This document shows, piece by piece, positions 1 through 8,495 of a DNA stretch of 64,000 nucleotides. Source of the DNA: WHUA01 sp963711215 (lineage in GTDB: Bacteria; Pseudomonadota; Alphaproteobacteria; UBA8366); contig CAVQDH010000012.1 of assembly GCA_963711215.1 (NCBI GenBank), positions 207,590 to 271,589 of the forward strand, written 5' to 3'. Positions within the stretch are counted from its first letter, which is position 1. Every line of letters starts with the position of its first letter. The position numbers and the translations under genes were made by a program. The notes under the pieces are model-generated. The model searched no databases. It saw only the letters and a list, made by a program, of their open reading frames with translations, and was not told the DNA's origin.

Positions 1-314
1 TCGAGCCGCCGGTCCGGCTCGTCGGTTTCGACCAGGATCTCGTATTCGATCCGTGCCATGCGGGGCGGGGCATCCTGACGCGTGCCCTTCAGACGCACTT
101 CGATGGCGCGGATGTTGAAGTTATTGAGCTTGGCTGCTCTGAGCGCTCCCTTAGTCATGCAAGCCGAAAGTGCCGCAAGTAATAGCTCCGCCGGGTTGAA
201 CGCATCCGAACGACTGTCGAGAGCGGCATCGAGCGGGATTACAGCATCCTTGCAAAAAGCCTGCCCCGCACCATCGGCAAACTTCGAGGTAACGAAATAT
301 TCGAGATCGGCCAT
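1..314 (-). CDS. OsmC/Ohr-family protein (3' part beyond window)
   Basis: Reading down from the ATG at 312-314 there is an open frame to the window edge (about 104 codons). It starts MADLEYFVTSKFADGAG and contains FNPAELLLAALSACMTK at about residues 44-60. That is the typical OsmC helix carrying the first redox-active cysteine of the family (osmotically induced / organic hydroperoxide reductases, thiol peroxidases acting in the cytosol). The second family cysteine would lie beyond the edge, so hydroperoxide reductase activity cannot be confirmed. The overlapping plus-strand frame at 82-372 has no recognisable domain and is treated as a shadow. The gene is separated by about 200 bp from the exporter genes and need not belong to them. 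Confidence 0.72.
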   Translation of the reverse strand, partial: MADLEYFVTSKFADGAGQAFCKDAVIPLDAALDSRSDAFNPAELLLAALSACMTKGALRAAKLNNFNIRAIEVRLKGTRQDAPPRMARIEYEILVETDEPDRRL

Positions 315-511
315 TTCGAACGCCCTCAAGTTAGAACTCACGGGTAACAGAAATCCATACCGCCGACCTTGACCCACATCACACGAAAGAGCTGATTAGG
401 TAAATCAGGAAGAGTTCCAGTCAACTTGGACGGAGTCAGCCCGAGCACAAGCGGCTCAGATTGCCGTGGCGCACACCGCTCGACATCGACAGCCCGAACA
501 CGGCGCACCGC
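315..511. other. intergenic region between OsmC-type gene and ABC exporter
   Basis: About 200 bases hold no supported coding frame. The stretch lies upstream of the OsmC-type gene and downstream of the exporter operon, so a promoter for the former is expected here. It is slightly more AT-rich around 360-430 than its surroundings. I cannot point to a convincing -35/-10 pair or operator. Confidence 0.35.
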
Positions 512-1621
512 CTAGCCCAATCGGCGGCGAAACATCCAATTGGCGCCGACAAGCGTCAGCGCGGCGATCACCGCCATCGGCCATAACCGGTCGAACACCA
601 GCGGCGCCGGCAATCCTTCCAGAAAGATGCCGCGGACGATGATGAGGAAATAGCGCATCGGGTTGGCGAGCGTGAGGTCCTGGATGAGCGATGGCATGTT
701 GGCGATCGGCGTGGCGAAGCCGGAGAGGATCACCGCCGGCACGACGAAGAGGAAAGCCCCGAGAATAGCCTGCTGCTGGGTCCGGGAAATCGATGAGATC
801 ATGAGCCCGACGCCGATCACGGCGAGAATATAGAGAAACAGCCCGGCATAGAGCAGCAGCAGATCGCCGCGCAACGGCACGCCGAACCAGAACACGCCGA
901 CCGCGATGATCACCGTGCCTTCCGCCAGGCCGATGACCACCGCCGGAACGGACTTGCCGATCAGGATCTCGAACGGCCTGAAGGGCGTCACCAAGAGCTG
1001 CTCGAAAGTCCCCGCCTCGCGTTCGCGCGCGACCGTCAGCGCGGTGACCACCATCGTCACGACGAGGGTCAGCAGCGCAACGATGCCCGGGACGATGAAC
1101 CATTGGCTTTCCAGATTCGGGTTGAACCACGCGCGCAGGACGAGCTGTGCGGGCGGCAAGGCCTCGCCATGGGCCTTGAGCCAATCGCCGTTGAAATCGG
1201 CGATGATGCGGCTCGCATAACCGAGAATGATCAGCGCCGTGTTGGATTCGCGGCCGTCGACGATGAGCTGCACCGTGGCCGGCCGATGCGCGATCAGGTC
1301 GCGTGAGAAGGACGGCCCCACATGGATGACAAGGCTTGCCCGCTTCGGGTCGATTACCTTCCGGATGTCCGCGTCCCGCGACAGATGCGTGACGATCTCG
1401 AAGGATGGCGAGTCCTCGAAACGGGCGATGAGATCGCGCGCCGCCGCGCCCGAATCTTCGGCATAGATCGCCGTGGCGACGTGATTGACGTCAAAGCTCG
1501 CGGCGTAACCGAACACGAGCAGCTGAAGCAGCGGCGGCGCGAGGATGACCGCCCGGCTCTTCTTGTCCTTCCAGACAGCGAAGAATTCCTTGACGATCAG
1601 CGCACGGATGCGGCCCCACAT
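512..1621 (-). CDS. ABC-2 type transporter permease (YbhR-like)
   Basis: 369-residue inner-membrane permease starting MWGRIRALIVKEFFAVWKDK. It has an N-terminal membrane segment, a large extracytoplasmic loop (about residues 45-170), and five or more C-terminal membrane segments including the ABC-2 motif REREAGTFEQLLVTP. This is the layout of YhhJ/YbhR/YbhS-type exporter subunits, which pair with a tandem ATPase and an HlyD-type adaptor to export drugs, cations or other small molecules. The start is the ATG at 1619-1621, 11 bases below the stop of the upstream permease. The much longer frame reaching 2332 only translates the neighbour out of frame. It is last in a tightly packed minus-strand operon. 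Substrate unknown. Confidence 0.9.
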   Translation of the reverse strand: MWGRIRALIVKEFFAVWKDKKSRAVILAPPLLQLLVFGYAASFDVNHVATAIYAEDSGAAARDLIARFEDSPSFEIVTHLSRDADIRKVIDPKRASLVIHVGPSFSRDLIAHRPATVQLIVDGRESNTALIILGYASRIIADFNGDWLKAHGEALPPAQLVLRAWFNPNLESQWFIVPGIVALLTLVVTMVVTALTVAREREAGTFEQLLVTPFRPFEILIGKSVPAVVIGLAEGTVIIAVGVFWFGVPLRGDLLLLYAGLFLYILAVIGVGLMISSISRTQQQAILGAFLFVVPAVILSGFATPIANMPSLIQDLTLANPMRYFLIIVRGIFLEGLPAPLVFDRLWPMAVIAALTLVGANWMFRRRLG

Positions 1622-1632
1622 GGTCGGCCCGC

Positions 1633-2817
1633 CTATTCCAGCGACTTGCGCGTCTTGCGCAAGGTCAAGCCGAGGAAAATGGCGGCCATCAGCGACAGCG
1701 CAGCCCCGTTGGCAAGCACCACCGGCCAGACGGTGCCCGCCAGGAACAGCGTCTGCAGCGACGACACGAAGTAGCGCGCCGGGATGACGTGGGTGATCAG
1801 CTGCACGACCAGGGGCATGCTGGCGATGTCGAAGATGAAGCCGGACAGGATGAATGCCGGCAGGAACGCGACGATAATCGCGATCTGACCGGCGACGAAC
1901 TGGCTCCGCGCCAGCGTCGAGATCAGCAGGCCCATGCCGAGCGCGGTCAGCATGAACAGGGCCGAGACGACGGACAGGACGACGAAGGACCCGCGCAGCG
2001 GAACGCCGAAGACCCAAACCGCCATGGCGGTCGACAGGGCCATCCCGCCCATGCCCAGCAGGAAATAGGGGATCAGCTTGCCGACAAGGATCTCGCCGAT
2101 CGTCACCGGCGTGACCAGAAGCGCCTCCATCGTGCCGCGCTCCCATTCGCGCGCGACGACCATCGCGGTGAGCAGTGCGCCGATCAGCGTCATGATGATG
2201 GCGATCAATCCGGGAACGAGGAAGTTGCGGCTCCGCACTTCGGCATTGAACCAGACCCGCTGCTGCGCCACCACCGGCGGCGCAAGCGCGATGCCTTCGT
2301 CGAGCGCGCGCTGCGCCAGCCAGCTTTGCCATATGCCTTCCATGTAACCGCCGATGATGCGCGCCGTATTCGCGTCCGCGCCGTTGACGATCACTTGAAT
2401 CGGCGCGCCGGCGGGCGACCAGATACGCCGCGAGAAGTCACTGCGAAGGACCACGATCGCATCCGCGTCGCCGGCGATGAGCGCCTCCTCCGCCGCGTGG
2501 CGGTCGCGCGGGAAGGTGACCGCGAAGTAGCGGGAATTGACCAGCGATGCGGCGAAGCTGGCGGTATCGTTGGTCGGGTTCTCGATGATCACCGCAACCG
2601 GAACGTTCTCGGCGTCCAGCGACACGCCGTATCCGAACAGGAGCAGAAGGATCGCCGGCAGCACGAAAGCGATCGAGATGCTGCTCGGATCACGCAGGAT
2701 TTGCAGCGTCTCCTTTCGGATCAGGCCGCGCAGCCGCAGCCATGCCGAGCCGGCCCCCTCTCCCGGTGAGCCGGACCGGTGCGGCGGAACGCCCGTATCC
2801 TGCCGCGGCCCGCTCAT
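1633..2817 (-). CDS. ABC-2 type transporter permease (YbhS-like)
   Basis: 394-residue permease. It opens with a hydrophilic cytoplasmic stretch and then LRGLIRKETLQILRDPSS, the conserved amphipathic entry of ABC-2 permeases. A first membrane helix at about residues 48-66 is followed by a periplasmic domain to about 195 and five or six helices, with REWERGTMEALLVTPVT between them. It is paralogous to the permease encoded immediately downstream, and the two should form a heterodimer. Its ATG overlaps the stop of the upstream ATPase gene by 4 bases (ATGA), indicating translational coupling. Family knowledge supports efflux rather than uptake; the transported molecule cannot be deduced. Confidence 0.9.
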   Translation of the reverse strand: MSGPRQDTGVPPHRSGSPGEGAGSAWLRLRGLIRKETLQILRDPSSISIAFVLPAILLLLFGYGVSLDAENVPVAVIIENPTNDTASFAASLVNSRYFAVTFPRDRHAAEEALIAGDADAIVVLRSDFSRRIWSPAGAPIQVIVNGADANTARIIGGYMEGIWQSWLAQRALDEGIALAPPVVAQQRVWFNAEVRSRNFLVPGLIAIIMTLIGALLTAMVVAREWERGTMEALLVTPVTIGEILVGKLIPYFLLGMGGMALSTAMAVWVFGVPLRGSFVVLSVVSALFMLTALGMGLLISTLARSQFVAGQIAIIVAFLPAFILSGFIFDIASMPLVVQLITHVIPARYFVSSLQTLFLAGTVWPVVLANGAALSLMAAIFLGLTLRKTRKSLE

Positions 2818-4643
2818 GGCGCATGCTCGCTGTCATAGCGCTCGATCAGGTCCACGAACGCGTCTTCAAGCGTTGGGTCCGGGAGCGCGCTGCTGCGATG
2901 CTCCCGCTTCAGGTCCTCGGGCGTTCCGATCGCCACCATCCGGCCGCGGTAGATGATGCCGATACGATCGCAATACTCGGCCTCCTCCATGAAATGCGTC
3001 GTCACCATCACGGTGACCCCGGCGGCCGCCATGGCGTTGATCCGGCCCCAGAACTCCCGTCTGACCAGCGGGTCCACGCCCGAGGTCGGCTCGTCGAGGA
3101 AAAGCACGCCCGGCTCGTGCATGATCGCACAGGCAAGGGCGAGCCGCTGCTTGTATCCCAGCGGCAGGGTATCGCTGATTGCGTTCGTATAGGGATCGAG
3201 GTCGAATTCGCTGATCTCCGCCTCGATCCTGCGGTCGCGCGCGTGTCCCTCCAAGCCATACGCACTGGCGAAGAAGCGGAGGTTCTGAAGCACGCTCATG
3301 TTGCCGTAAAGCGAGAACTTCTGCGCCATGTAGCCGATACGGCTGCGGGCGACCGCCGACGCGCGGCGCAGGTCGATGCCGAGCACCAGCGCCTTGCCGT
3401 CGGTCGGCGGAAGCAGGCCGCACAACATCTTGAACGTGGTGGACTTGCCGGCGCCGTTCGGACCCAGCAGGCCGAAGATCTCGCCGCGGGAGGCTTTGAA
3501 ATCGATGTTGTCCACAGCGGTGAACGCGCCGAATTTGCGCACCAGGCCGGCGACTTCGATGACCGCCTCCTGGCCTTCCCCGTCCGCGCCGGACGTCGGC
3601 GCTTTCGCCAACGAAATTTCGGCAGAGGGTTCGGTGGTCTCGCCACTGCCGTCCGCAGGCGCCGAATGTGTCGGCGCCGTGGGCAATGTCCCCTCCACCC
3701 GCTGATCCGGCTCCTTGAGCAGGGATATGAACGCGTCTTCGAAGACAGGCTCGACGGCCTCGACCTGCGCCTTGCCGGCCATCAGACCGGCGCAGCGCCG
3801 GGCGAGATAGGATGTGTCGGCCTGCGCCGAGACCAGGACCCTGACGTCGCGTCCCTTGATGATGGCATCGACGACATGCGGCAGGGCGAGAATTTCGTGA
3901 AGAACGGCGCGCCGGTCCGCGCTCTCGGCCCGCACCGCGAACGTGCGCCCCTTGAGGCGTTCCGCGAGGGCTTGCGGTTGCCCCGCGACGAGCAGCCTCC
4001 CCTCGTTCAAGAGCAGGATGTCATCACATCGCTCCGCTTCGTCCAGGTAGGCCGTCGCCCAGAGAACCGTGATGCCCTCGGCCACGAGGGAATGAACGAT
4101 GGACCAGAGCTCGCGCCGGGACACCGGGTCGACCCCGACGCTGGGCTCGTCGAGCAGCAGCAGTCGCGGCGGCCGGACCAGCGTGCAGGCAAGCCCCAGC
4201 TTTTGCTTCATGCCGCCGGAAAGGCGCCCGGCGAGACGCGACCGGAACGGCCCGAGGCCGGTGAATGCCATCAGCTGGTCGAACCGGGCCTTGCGCGCCG
4301 GACCGGCGAGTCCCTGCAGATCGGCATAAAGCGCGAGGTTTTCGCCAACGCTCAAATCTTCATAGAGTCCGAAGCGTTGCGGCATATAGCTGACATTCGA
4401 CTGGATCCTCTGCGCCTCGGCCGACGCGTCCATGCCGAGGACATGGATCGAGCCGGAATTAGGCTTGAGGAGACCGGTCAGAAGCCGCATCAGGGTCGTC
4501 TTCCCGGCGCCGTCCGGTCCGACGAGCCCAGTGATCCGCCCTGCCTCCATGACGGCGGAAAGCCCTTCCAGCGCGGTAATCGTTCGCTGGGCCGTGGGAA
4601 ACCGCTTGACCACGTCTCGCAGGACGACGACGGGCTCCATCAC
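2814..4643 (-). CDS. ABC exporter ATPase with two nucleotide-binding domains (YbhF-like)
   Basis: 609-residue cytoplasmic ATPase with two fused ABC domains. Domain 1 has Walker A GPDGAGKT at residues 42-49 and signature LSGGMKQKL. Domain 2 has Walker A GPNGAGKS near residue 397. Its signature is degenerate, reading LPLGYKQRL instead of LSGGQ, as in the YbhF/RbbA group. Walker B motifs LLLLDEPSVGVDP and LFLDEPTSGVDP are intact. It energises the two downstream permeases. The coding ends overlap both neighbours by 4 bases, so HlyD, ATPase and permeases are co-translated. The linker at about residues 300-360 is rich in Glu, Pro, Ser and Thr and probably disordered. Confidence 0.93.
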   Translation of the reverse strand: MMEPVVVLRDVVKRFPTAQRTITALEGLSAVMEAGRITGLVGPDGAGKTTLMRLLTGLLKPNSGSIHVLGMDASAEAQRIQSNVSYMPQRFGLYEDLSVGENLALYADLQGLAGPARKARFDQLMAFTGLGPFRSRLAGRLSGGMKQKLGLACTLVRPPRLLLLDEPSVGVDPVSRRELWSIVHSLVAEGITVLWATAYLDEAERCDDILLLNEGRLLVAGQPQALAERLKGRTFAVRAESADRRAVLHEILALPHVVDAIIKGRDVRVLVSAQADTSYLARRCAGLMAGKAQVEAVEPVFEDAFISLLKEPDQRVEGTLPTAPTHSAPADGSGETTEPSAEISLAKAPTSGADGEGQEAVIEVAGLVRKFGAFTAVDNIDFKASRGEIFGLLGPNGAGKSTTFKMLCGLLPPTDGKALVLGIDLRRASAVARSRIGYMAQKFSLYGNMSVLQNLRFFASAYGLEGHARDRRIEAEISEFDLDPYTNAISDTLPLGYKQRLALACAIMHEPGVLFLDEPTSGVDPLVRREFWGRINAMAAAGVTVMVTTHFMEEAEYCDRIGIIYRGRMVAIGTPEDLKREHRSSALPDPTLEDAFVDLIERYDSEHAP

Positions 4644-5704
4644 GGACGCGTTCTGCTGGTGCCACCGTCGGTGGGGCCGCTCTTCTCCACCTTCGCTCCC
4701 GCCGGCGCCAGCTTCAGCCGGACGGTCACGGGCATGCCCTGGCGCAGGCCATGGTCGGGGTCTTTGACGTAGACGCGGAGGCGGTAGACCAGGCTGGTCC
4801 GGATCTCGGGCGTTTCCACGGTCTTCGGGGTGAACTCCGCCACCGGCGATATGAACCCGACCCAGCCGTCATAGGCTTTCCCGGGGGCGGAATCAGTGAA
4901 TACCTGCGCTTCCATGCCGGAATGGATATTCCCCAGATCCGGTTCCGGAACGTAGGTGCGCACCCATACCGGGTCGACGAGCGCCAGAGTGTAAACCGGC
5001 GCCTGGGCGAGCACGACGGCGCCAGGCTCGACAATCCGCGTCTTGATCACGCCGGGCTCTTTGGCGACAAGCTTGGTGTAGTTCAGGCGCTGGAGGGCGA
5101 GCGTCAGTTCCGCTTGCCGTACCTGCAGCTGTGCCCGTGCGAAGGCGATATCCTCGCTGCGCGGGCCCTGAATCGTCAGCGATAACCGTTGCTGGGCGGC
5201 ATCCAGCTGGGCCGTCAGGCTTTTGACGCGGGCGCGATCCAGATCGAGCTTCTGCAGGGCCGCGACCTGGCTCGTCGCCAGCTTCTCCGTACGCCGCAAA
5301 GTCGCCTGGGCATCCTCAAGATCGGCCGAAATGGCCTGGACGTTCGCCCGCGCCTCCTTGATCTCCTCCGGGCGGCTGCCCGCAAGGAGCCGATTGAGCG
5401 TCGCGCGCTGGGCGGCGATTTGCGCTTCGGCGGCGTCGGCCTCCGCCTGGAATGTCTCGGGCTCGAGTTTCGCCAGAAGCTGGCCTTTGGTGACTTCGTC
5501 ACCTTCTTCGACCAGCATGGACTCGACCCGTCCCGCCACGTTGAAGGCGAGATCCGCCTCGCGAATATCGACGTTGCCGTAAAGAACGAGCTCGCCGGGT
5601 GTCGCATGCTCGGATCGCCAGAAATAAACAAAGCCGATTCCGCCGCCCGCCACGATCGCAACGGCGACCGCCACGGCGATCAACCGCTTCTTTTTTATTG
5701 CCAT
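4640..5704 (-). CDS. HlyD-family periplasmic adaptor of ABC exporter (YbhG-like)
   Basis: 354-residue membrane-fusion protein. A signal anchor (about residues 8-27) is followed by a biotinyl-lipoyl-like half domain, a coiled-coil hairpin (about 65-185) rich in Ala, Glu and Arg, the second lipoyl half, and a beta-barrel domain. It would bridge the inner-membrane ABC-2 permeases to an outer-membrane TolC-type channel, which is not in this window. I chose the ATG at 5702-5704 (MAIKKKRL) because a purine-rich GGGAAGAG lies just upstream; a TTG nine codons further upstream is the alternative. First gene of the four-gene exporter operon, overlapping the ATPase by 4 bases. Confidence 0.92.
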   Translation of the reverse strand: MAIKKKRLIAVAVAVAIVAGGGIGFVYFWRSEHATPGELVLYGNVDIREADLAFNVAGRVESMLVEEGDEVTKGQLLAKLEPETFQAEADAAEAQIAAQRATLNRLLAGSRPEEIKEARANVQAISADLEDAQATLRRTEKLATSQVAALQKLDLDRARVKSLTAQLDAAQQRLSLTIQGPRSEDIAFARAQLQVRQAELTLALQRLNYTKLVAKEPGVIKTRIVEPGAVVLAQAPVYTLALVDPVWVRTYVPEPDLGNIHSGMEAQVFTDSAPGKAYDGWVGFISPVAEFTPKTVETPEIRTSLVYRLRVYVKDPDHGLRQGMPVTVRLKLAPAGAKVEKSGPTDGGTSRTRP

Positions 5705-5902
5705 TTCTATGCTCTTCCCTAACCTCCCCAATGCCCTGCGCGCGCAGCGGGCCCCGCGGCGCGCCCCGGACGGGGCGGCCCCATTCTAACGTCATATGGA
5801 CGTATCGCGTCATTCGATGGATTGGAAGCTTGGCGGCAACTGTCGAGCGGTATCGGCAACGCGCCTCGAATGCCGGCGCGTACCGAGAAAGCGGTCGCCA
5901 CG

Positions 5903-6910
5903 TCATGCCAGGCGATACACCCTTGTCGCCGTGTCGTGATAGAGCTTGGCCTTCTCGGCCGGCGAACAGCCTTCGGTGACGCGCTTGAAGGAATTCCACA
6001 GCACGCCGTAGCTGCAGCTGATCTTGTCGACCGGAAAGTTGCTCTCGAACATGCAGCGGTCGGGGCCGAACTGCTCGATGGCCGTCTCGTAATAGCGCCG
6101 CGTCGCCTCGCACAGCTCCCGGCTGGTCGGCGGCTTCGGCCGCTCGTGCCAGCCGAAGCCGGTGTAGTCCATGGCGAGCCCGCCGAGCTTGACGACGACG
6201 TTCGGGCAGGTCGCGAGCTCGGCCATGCTCGCGCGCCATGTCTGGAAGATCTCCTCCTGCCGCCCCGCATAGGCGCCGATGCCGACGATTCCGCCGAGAT
6301 GGTTCAGGATCATCGTCGTGCCGGGAAAGGCGCGCGCGAGATCGACGCAATCGCCGAGCTGGTGGAAGCGGCAGGTCACGTCGAAGCTGAGCCCGAGCGC
6401 ATCAAGTTCCTTGAAGCCGTCGCGGAACTTCGCATCCAGATACATCCCCGGCGCCGTCGCGCGGGCAACATGCGGGTTCGGGTCCCAGGCGCCGGTGCAG
6501 CGGATGCCGCGGAAGCGGTCGGGCGCGGCCGCCATCTCCGCCTCCATCACCGCCCGCACGCGCGATCCGGTCATGAGGTCGGCATATCCGACGATGCCGG
6601 CGGCGACCCGCGTCTTGCCGTAAAGGCCCGATGCCGCCATCGCCGCAATGCCGTTCGCGAACTCGACCTCGCCGACATATTTCATCTCGTCCGGCCCGTC
6701 GGCGCGGAACATGGCGAGGTGCTCGATGAACACGGTGGAGACGATAGTGTGACCGCTGCCGGTGTCCTTCAGGATCTCGTCCAGCATGTAGCGCCGCTCG
6801 ACCCGCCCCTCGCGCTTGTCCCAGAGGTGATGATGCGGGTCGCAGATCGGCAGGTCCGGCTCGAGCGCGTCTTCCGTGACCTGCGCCAGCCATGCGTCGT
6901 TCGTCGCCAT
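5903..6910 (-). CDS. amidohydrolase family 2 (ACMSD/TIM-barrel type)
   Basis: 335 residues. The metal-binding DPHHHLWD motif at residues 24-31 sits at the start of a TIM barrel. Later conserved blocks are LNHLGGIVG, VVVKLGGLAMDYTGFGWHE and the C-terminal MFESNFPVDK, the pattern of amidohydrolase_2 proteins (2-pyrone-4,6-dicarboxylate lactonase / ACMSD relatives). These hydrolyse or decarboxylate cyclic acids or lactones in the cytosol. GGGGAGG precedes the ATG at 6908-6910. The stop of the MmgE/PrpD gene is only 16 bases upstream, so the two are probably one transcript. A second copy with roughly 70% identical residues by eye is encoded at 18243-19256, so substrate-specific divergence is likely. 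The exact substrate is unknown. Confidence 0.88.
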   Translation of the reverse strand: MATNDAWLAQVTEDALEPDLPICDPHHHLWDKREGRVERRYMLDEILKDTGSGHTIVSTVFIEHLAMFRADGPDEMKYVGEVEFANGIAAMAASGLYGKTRVAAGIVGYADLMTGSRVRAVMEAEMAAAPDRFRGIRCTGAWDPNPHVARATAPGMYLDAKFRDGFKELDALGLSFDVTCRFHQLGDCVDLARAFPGTTMILNHLGGIVGIGAYAGRQEEIFQTWRASMAELATCPNVVVKLGGLAMDYTGFGWHERPKPPTSRELCEATRRYYETAIEQFGPDRCMFESNFPVDKISCSYGVLWNSFKRVTEGCSPAEKAKLYHDTATRVYRLA

Positions 6911-6926
6911 GTTCTATCCTCCCCGC

Positions 6927-8300
6927 TCAGGCTTGCGTGCAGAGCTTCATGATCGCGCCCGCGTCCGGCGCGCGGTCGAGCGACCAGATCGCCTCGGCCA
7001 GCGGCGCCGTGTCCCGGCCGAAGCCGCCGTATTCGGCCAGCATCGCGAGCTTCTCTTCCAGGTCCTTATCGCTCATCGGCTTGCGCGATCCGCCGCGCGT
7101 GTCCTTGATCTCGACGGTATGGACCGCGCCCTGGCGGGTACGGATCACCATGCGCACGCTCTCGATGTCGTAGGCGTCGTCGTCGATGAAGCGGACCTTC
7201 GGGCGAATGCCGTCCCGCGCCGTCTCCGCCACCGCCGCGTCGCTGAACTCCGCCAGGCCAGCGCGGCCGCGGCGCAAGGCGATGGCGATCGCGTGCTGCG
7301 CGCTGACCTGGGATTCGCGGCCCGAGGCGACATCCGGCCGGTCGGTGCGCTGCTTGAGGAAGGGATTGCCCGTCAGCTCCACTTCCGCCACCTCCTCGAT
7401 CGCCACCGTGCCCTCGCGGTGCAGGTCGAGGCAGGCCTCCATGATCGGATTGAGCACGACACCGACCGGATAGGGCTTGTAGGTGTTCTTGGCGATCTCC
7501 CAGGTCTCGCCGAGCCCGTCGACAAGGGCGTCGAGCCGCGGCGCGTCGGCGTAGACGGCAAGGAAACCGCGCGGGCCCTCGATCGGCGACGCAGGCCCGG
7601 AAAATCCCTCCGCCGCCAGCAGCGCCGACGTCATGCCGTTGCGCGCCGCGTTGCCGACGCTGATGCTCTTGGCCATGGTGCCGAGGGTCTCGACCAGCCC
7701 TGCCGCCTGGGCCGACGCATTGCCGAGCGCCCAGCCGAACTGTTCCTCCGAGAGCCCGATCAGCGCGCCGACGCCGACCGCCGCGCCGAACACGCCGCAG
7801 GTCGAGGTGATGTGCCAGCCGCGCGCATAGTGATAGGGCGAGACCGCGTTGCCGATCCGGCACTCGACCTCGCCGCCGAGGATAAAGGCGCGCAGCAGCG
7901 CCGCCCCGTCGCGGCGCTCGGTCTCGGCGAAGGCGAACAGCGCGGGCGCGACCGGCGCGGTCGGATGGATCACCGTCGCGGGGTGCGTGTCGTCGAAGTC
8001 GAAGATGTTCGCGCTCATCGCGTTGACGAAGGCCGCCAGCAGCATGTCGCAGCGCTCGCGCCGCCCGATCAGCCCGCAGGTCTCGCCGCCGGAGAAGCGC
8101 CGCAGCACGGCCAGGCTCTTGTCGACCGCCGGCTCGCGGCAGCCGCCGAGCGCGGTGGCGATGCCGTTCAGCAGCGACCGCTTGGCCTCGTGCCGGACCG
8201 TCTCGGGGATGTCCTGCCAGCGCGTCTGCCGCGCGAAGGCGGACAGCCGGCGCGTGACGTCACCGAAACGCGCCGTGTCGGATGGCGAAGGGCTTGGCAT
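6927..8300 (-). CDS. MmgE/PrpD family protein
   Basis: 457 residues, the usual length of the MmgE/PrpD (2-methylcitrate dehydratase / IDS-epimerase-like) fold. Typical blocks are the helical N-terminus, FDFDDTHPATVIHPTAPVAP at about residues 100-119 (the family's D-x-H motif), and GNAARNGMTSALLAAEGFSG in the middle. Members dehydrate, decarboxylate or isomerise small tricarboxylates; many are of unknown substrate. It is first in a two-gene minus-strand unit with the amidohydrolase downstream and is divergent from the amidase at 8496. Two further MmgE/PrpD paralogues lie at 52123 and 53541, arguing for several pathway-specific copies rather than one methylcitrate-cycle enzyme. Confidence 0.9.
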   Translation of the reverse strand: MPSPSPSDTARFGDVTRRLSAFARQTRWQDIPETVRHEAKRSLLNGIATALGGCREPAVDKSLAVLRRFSGGETCGLIGRRERCDMLLAAFVNAMSANIFDFDDTHPATVIHPTAPVAPALFAFAETERRDGAALLRAFILGGEVECRIGNAVSPYHYARGWHITSTCGVFGAAVGVGALIGLSEEQFGWALGNASAQAAGLVETLGTMAKSISVGNAARNGMTSALLAAEGFSGPASPIEGPRGFLAVYADAPRLDALVDGLGETWEIAKNTYKPYPVGVVLNPIMEACLDLHREGTVAIEEVAEVELTGNPFLKQRTDRPDVASGRESQVSAQHAIAIALRRGRAGLAEFSDAAVAETARDGIRPKVRFIDDDAYDIESVRMVIRTRQGAVHTVEIKDTRGGSRKPMSDKDLEEKLAMLAEYGGFGRDTAPLAEAIWSLDRAPDAGAIMKLCTQA

Positions 8301-8495
8301 GGGGCGTTCGTCCTGCTTGTCGTGTCGCGTGGGATTTGCCGCCGGCGCGCGGCCGTCCCCTACGCTAGCATCGCGGTTCCGCCGGACTCAAACGGCGGGA
8401 CGACGATTGGCCCGTTGCGCATCGGACCGCTTCGCCGCACACTTGGCCGGCCCCGGGCCCCGTCCCCATTGCGTCCCAATCGAAAGCGCCGCGCC

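Noticed and set aside
82..372. A 96-residue plus-strand frame at the left edge
   Set aside because: The opposite strand encodes an OsmC-type protein with a recognisable family motif over the same bases.
6876..8495. A 540-codon extension upstream of the amidase on the plus strand
   Set aside because: It is antisense to the MmgE/PrpD gene and shows only Arg/Ala-rich GC-driven sequence; the amidase has a good ATG at 8496.
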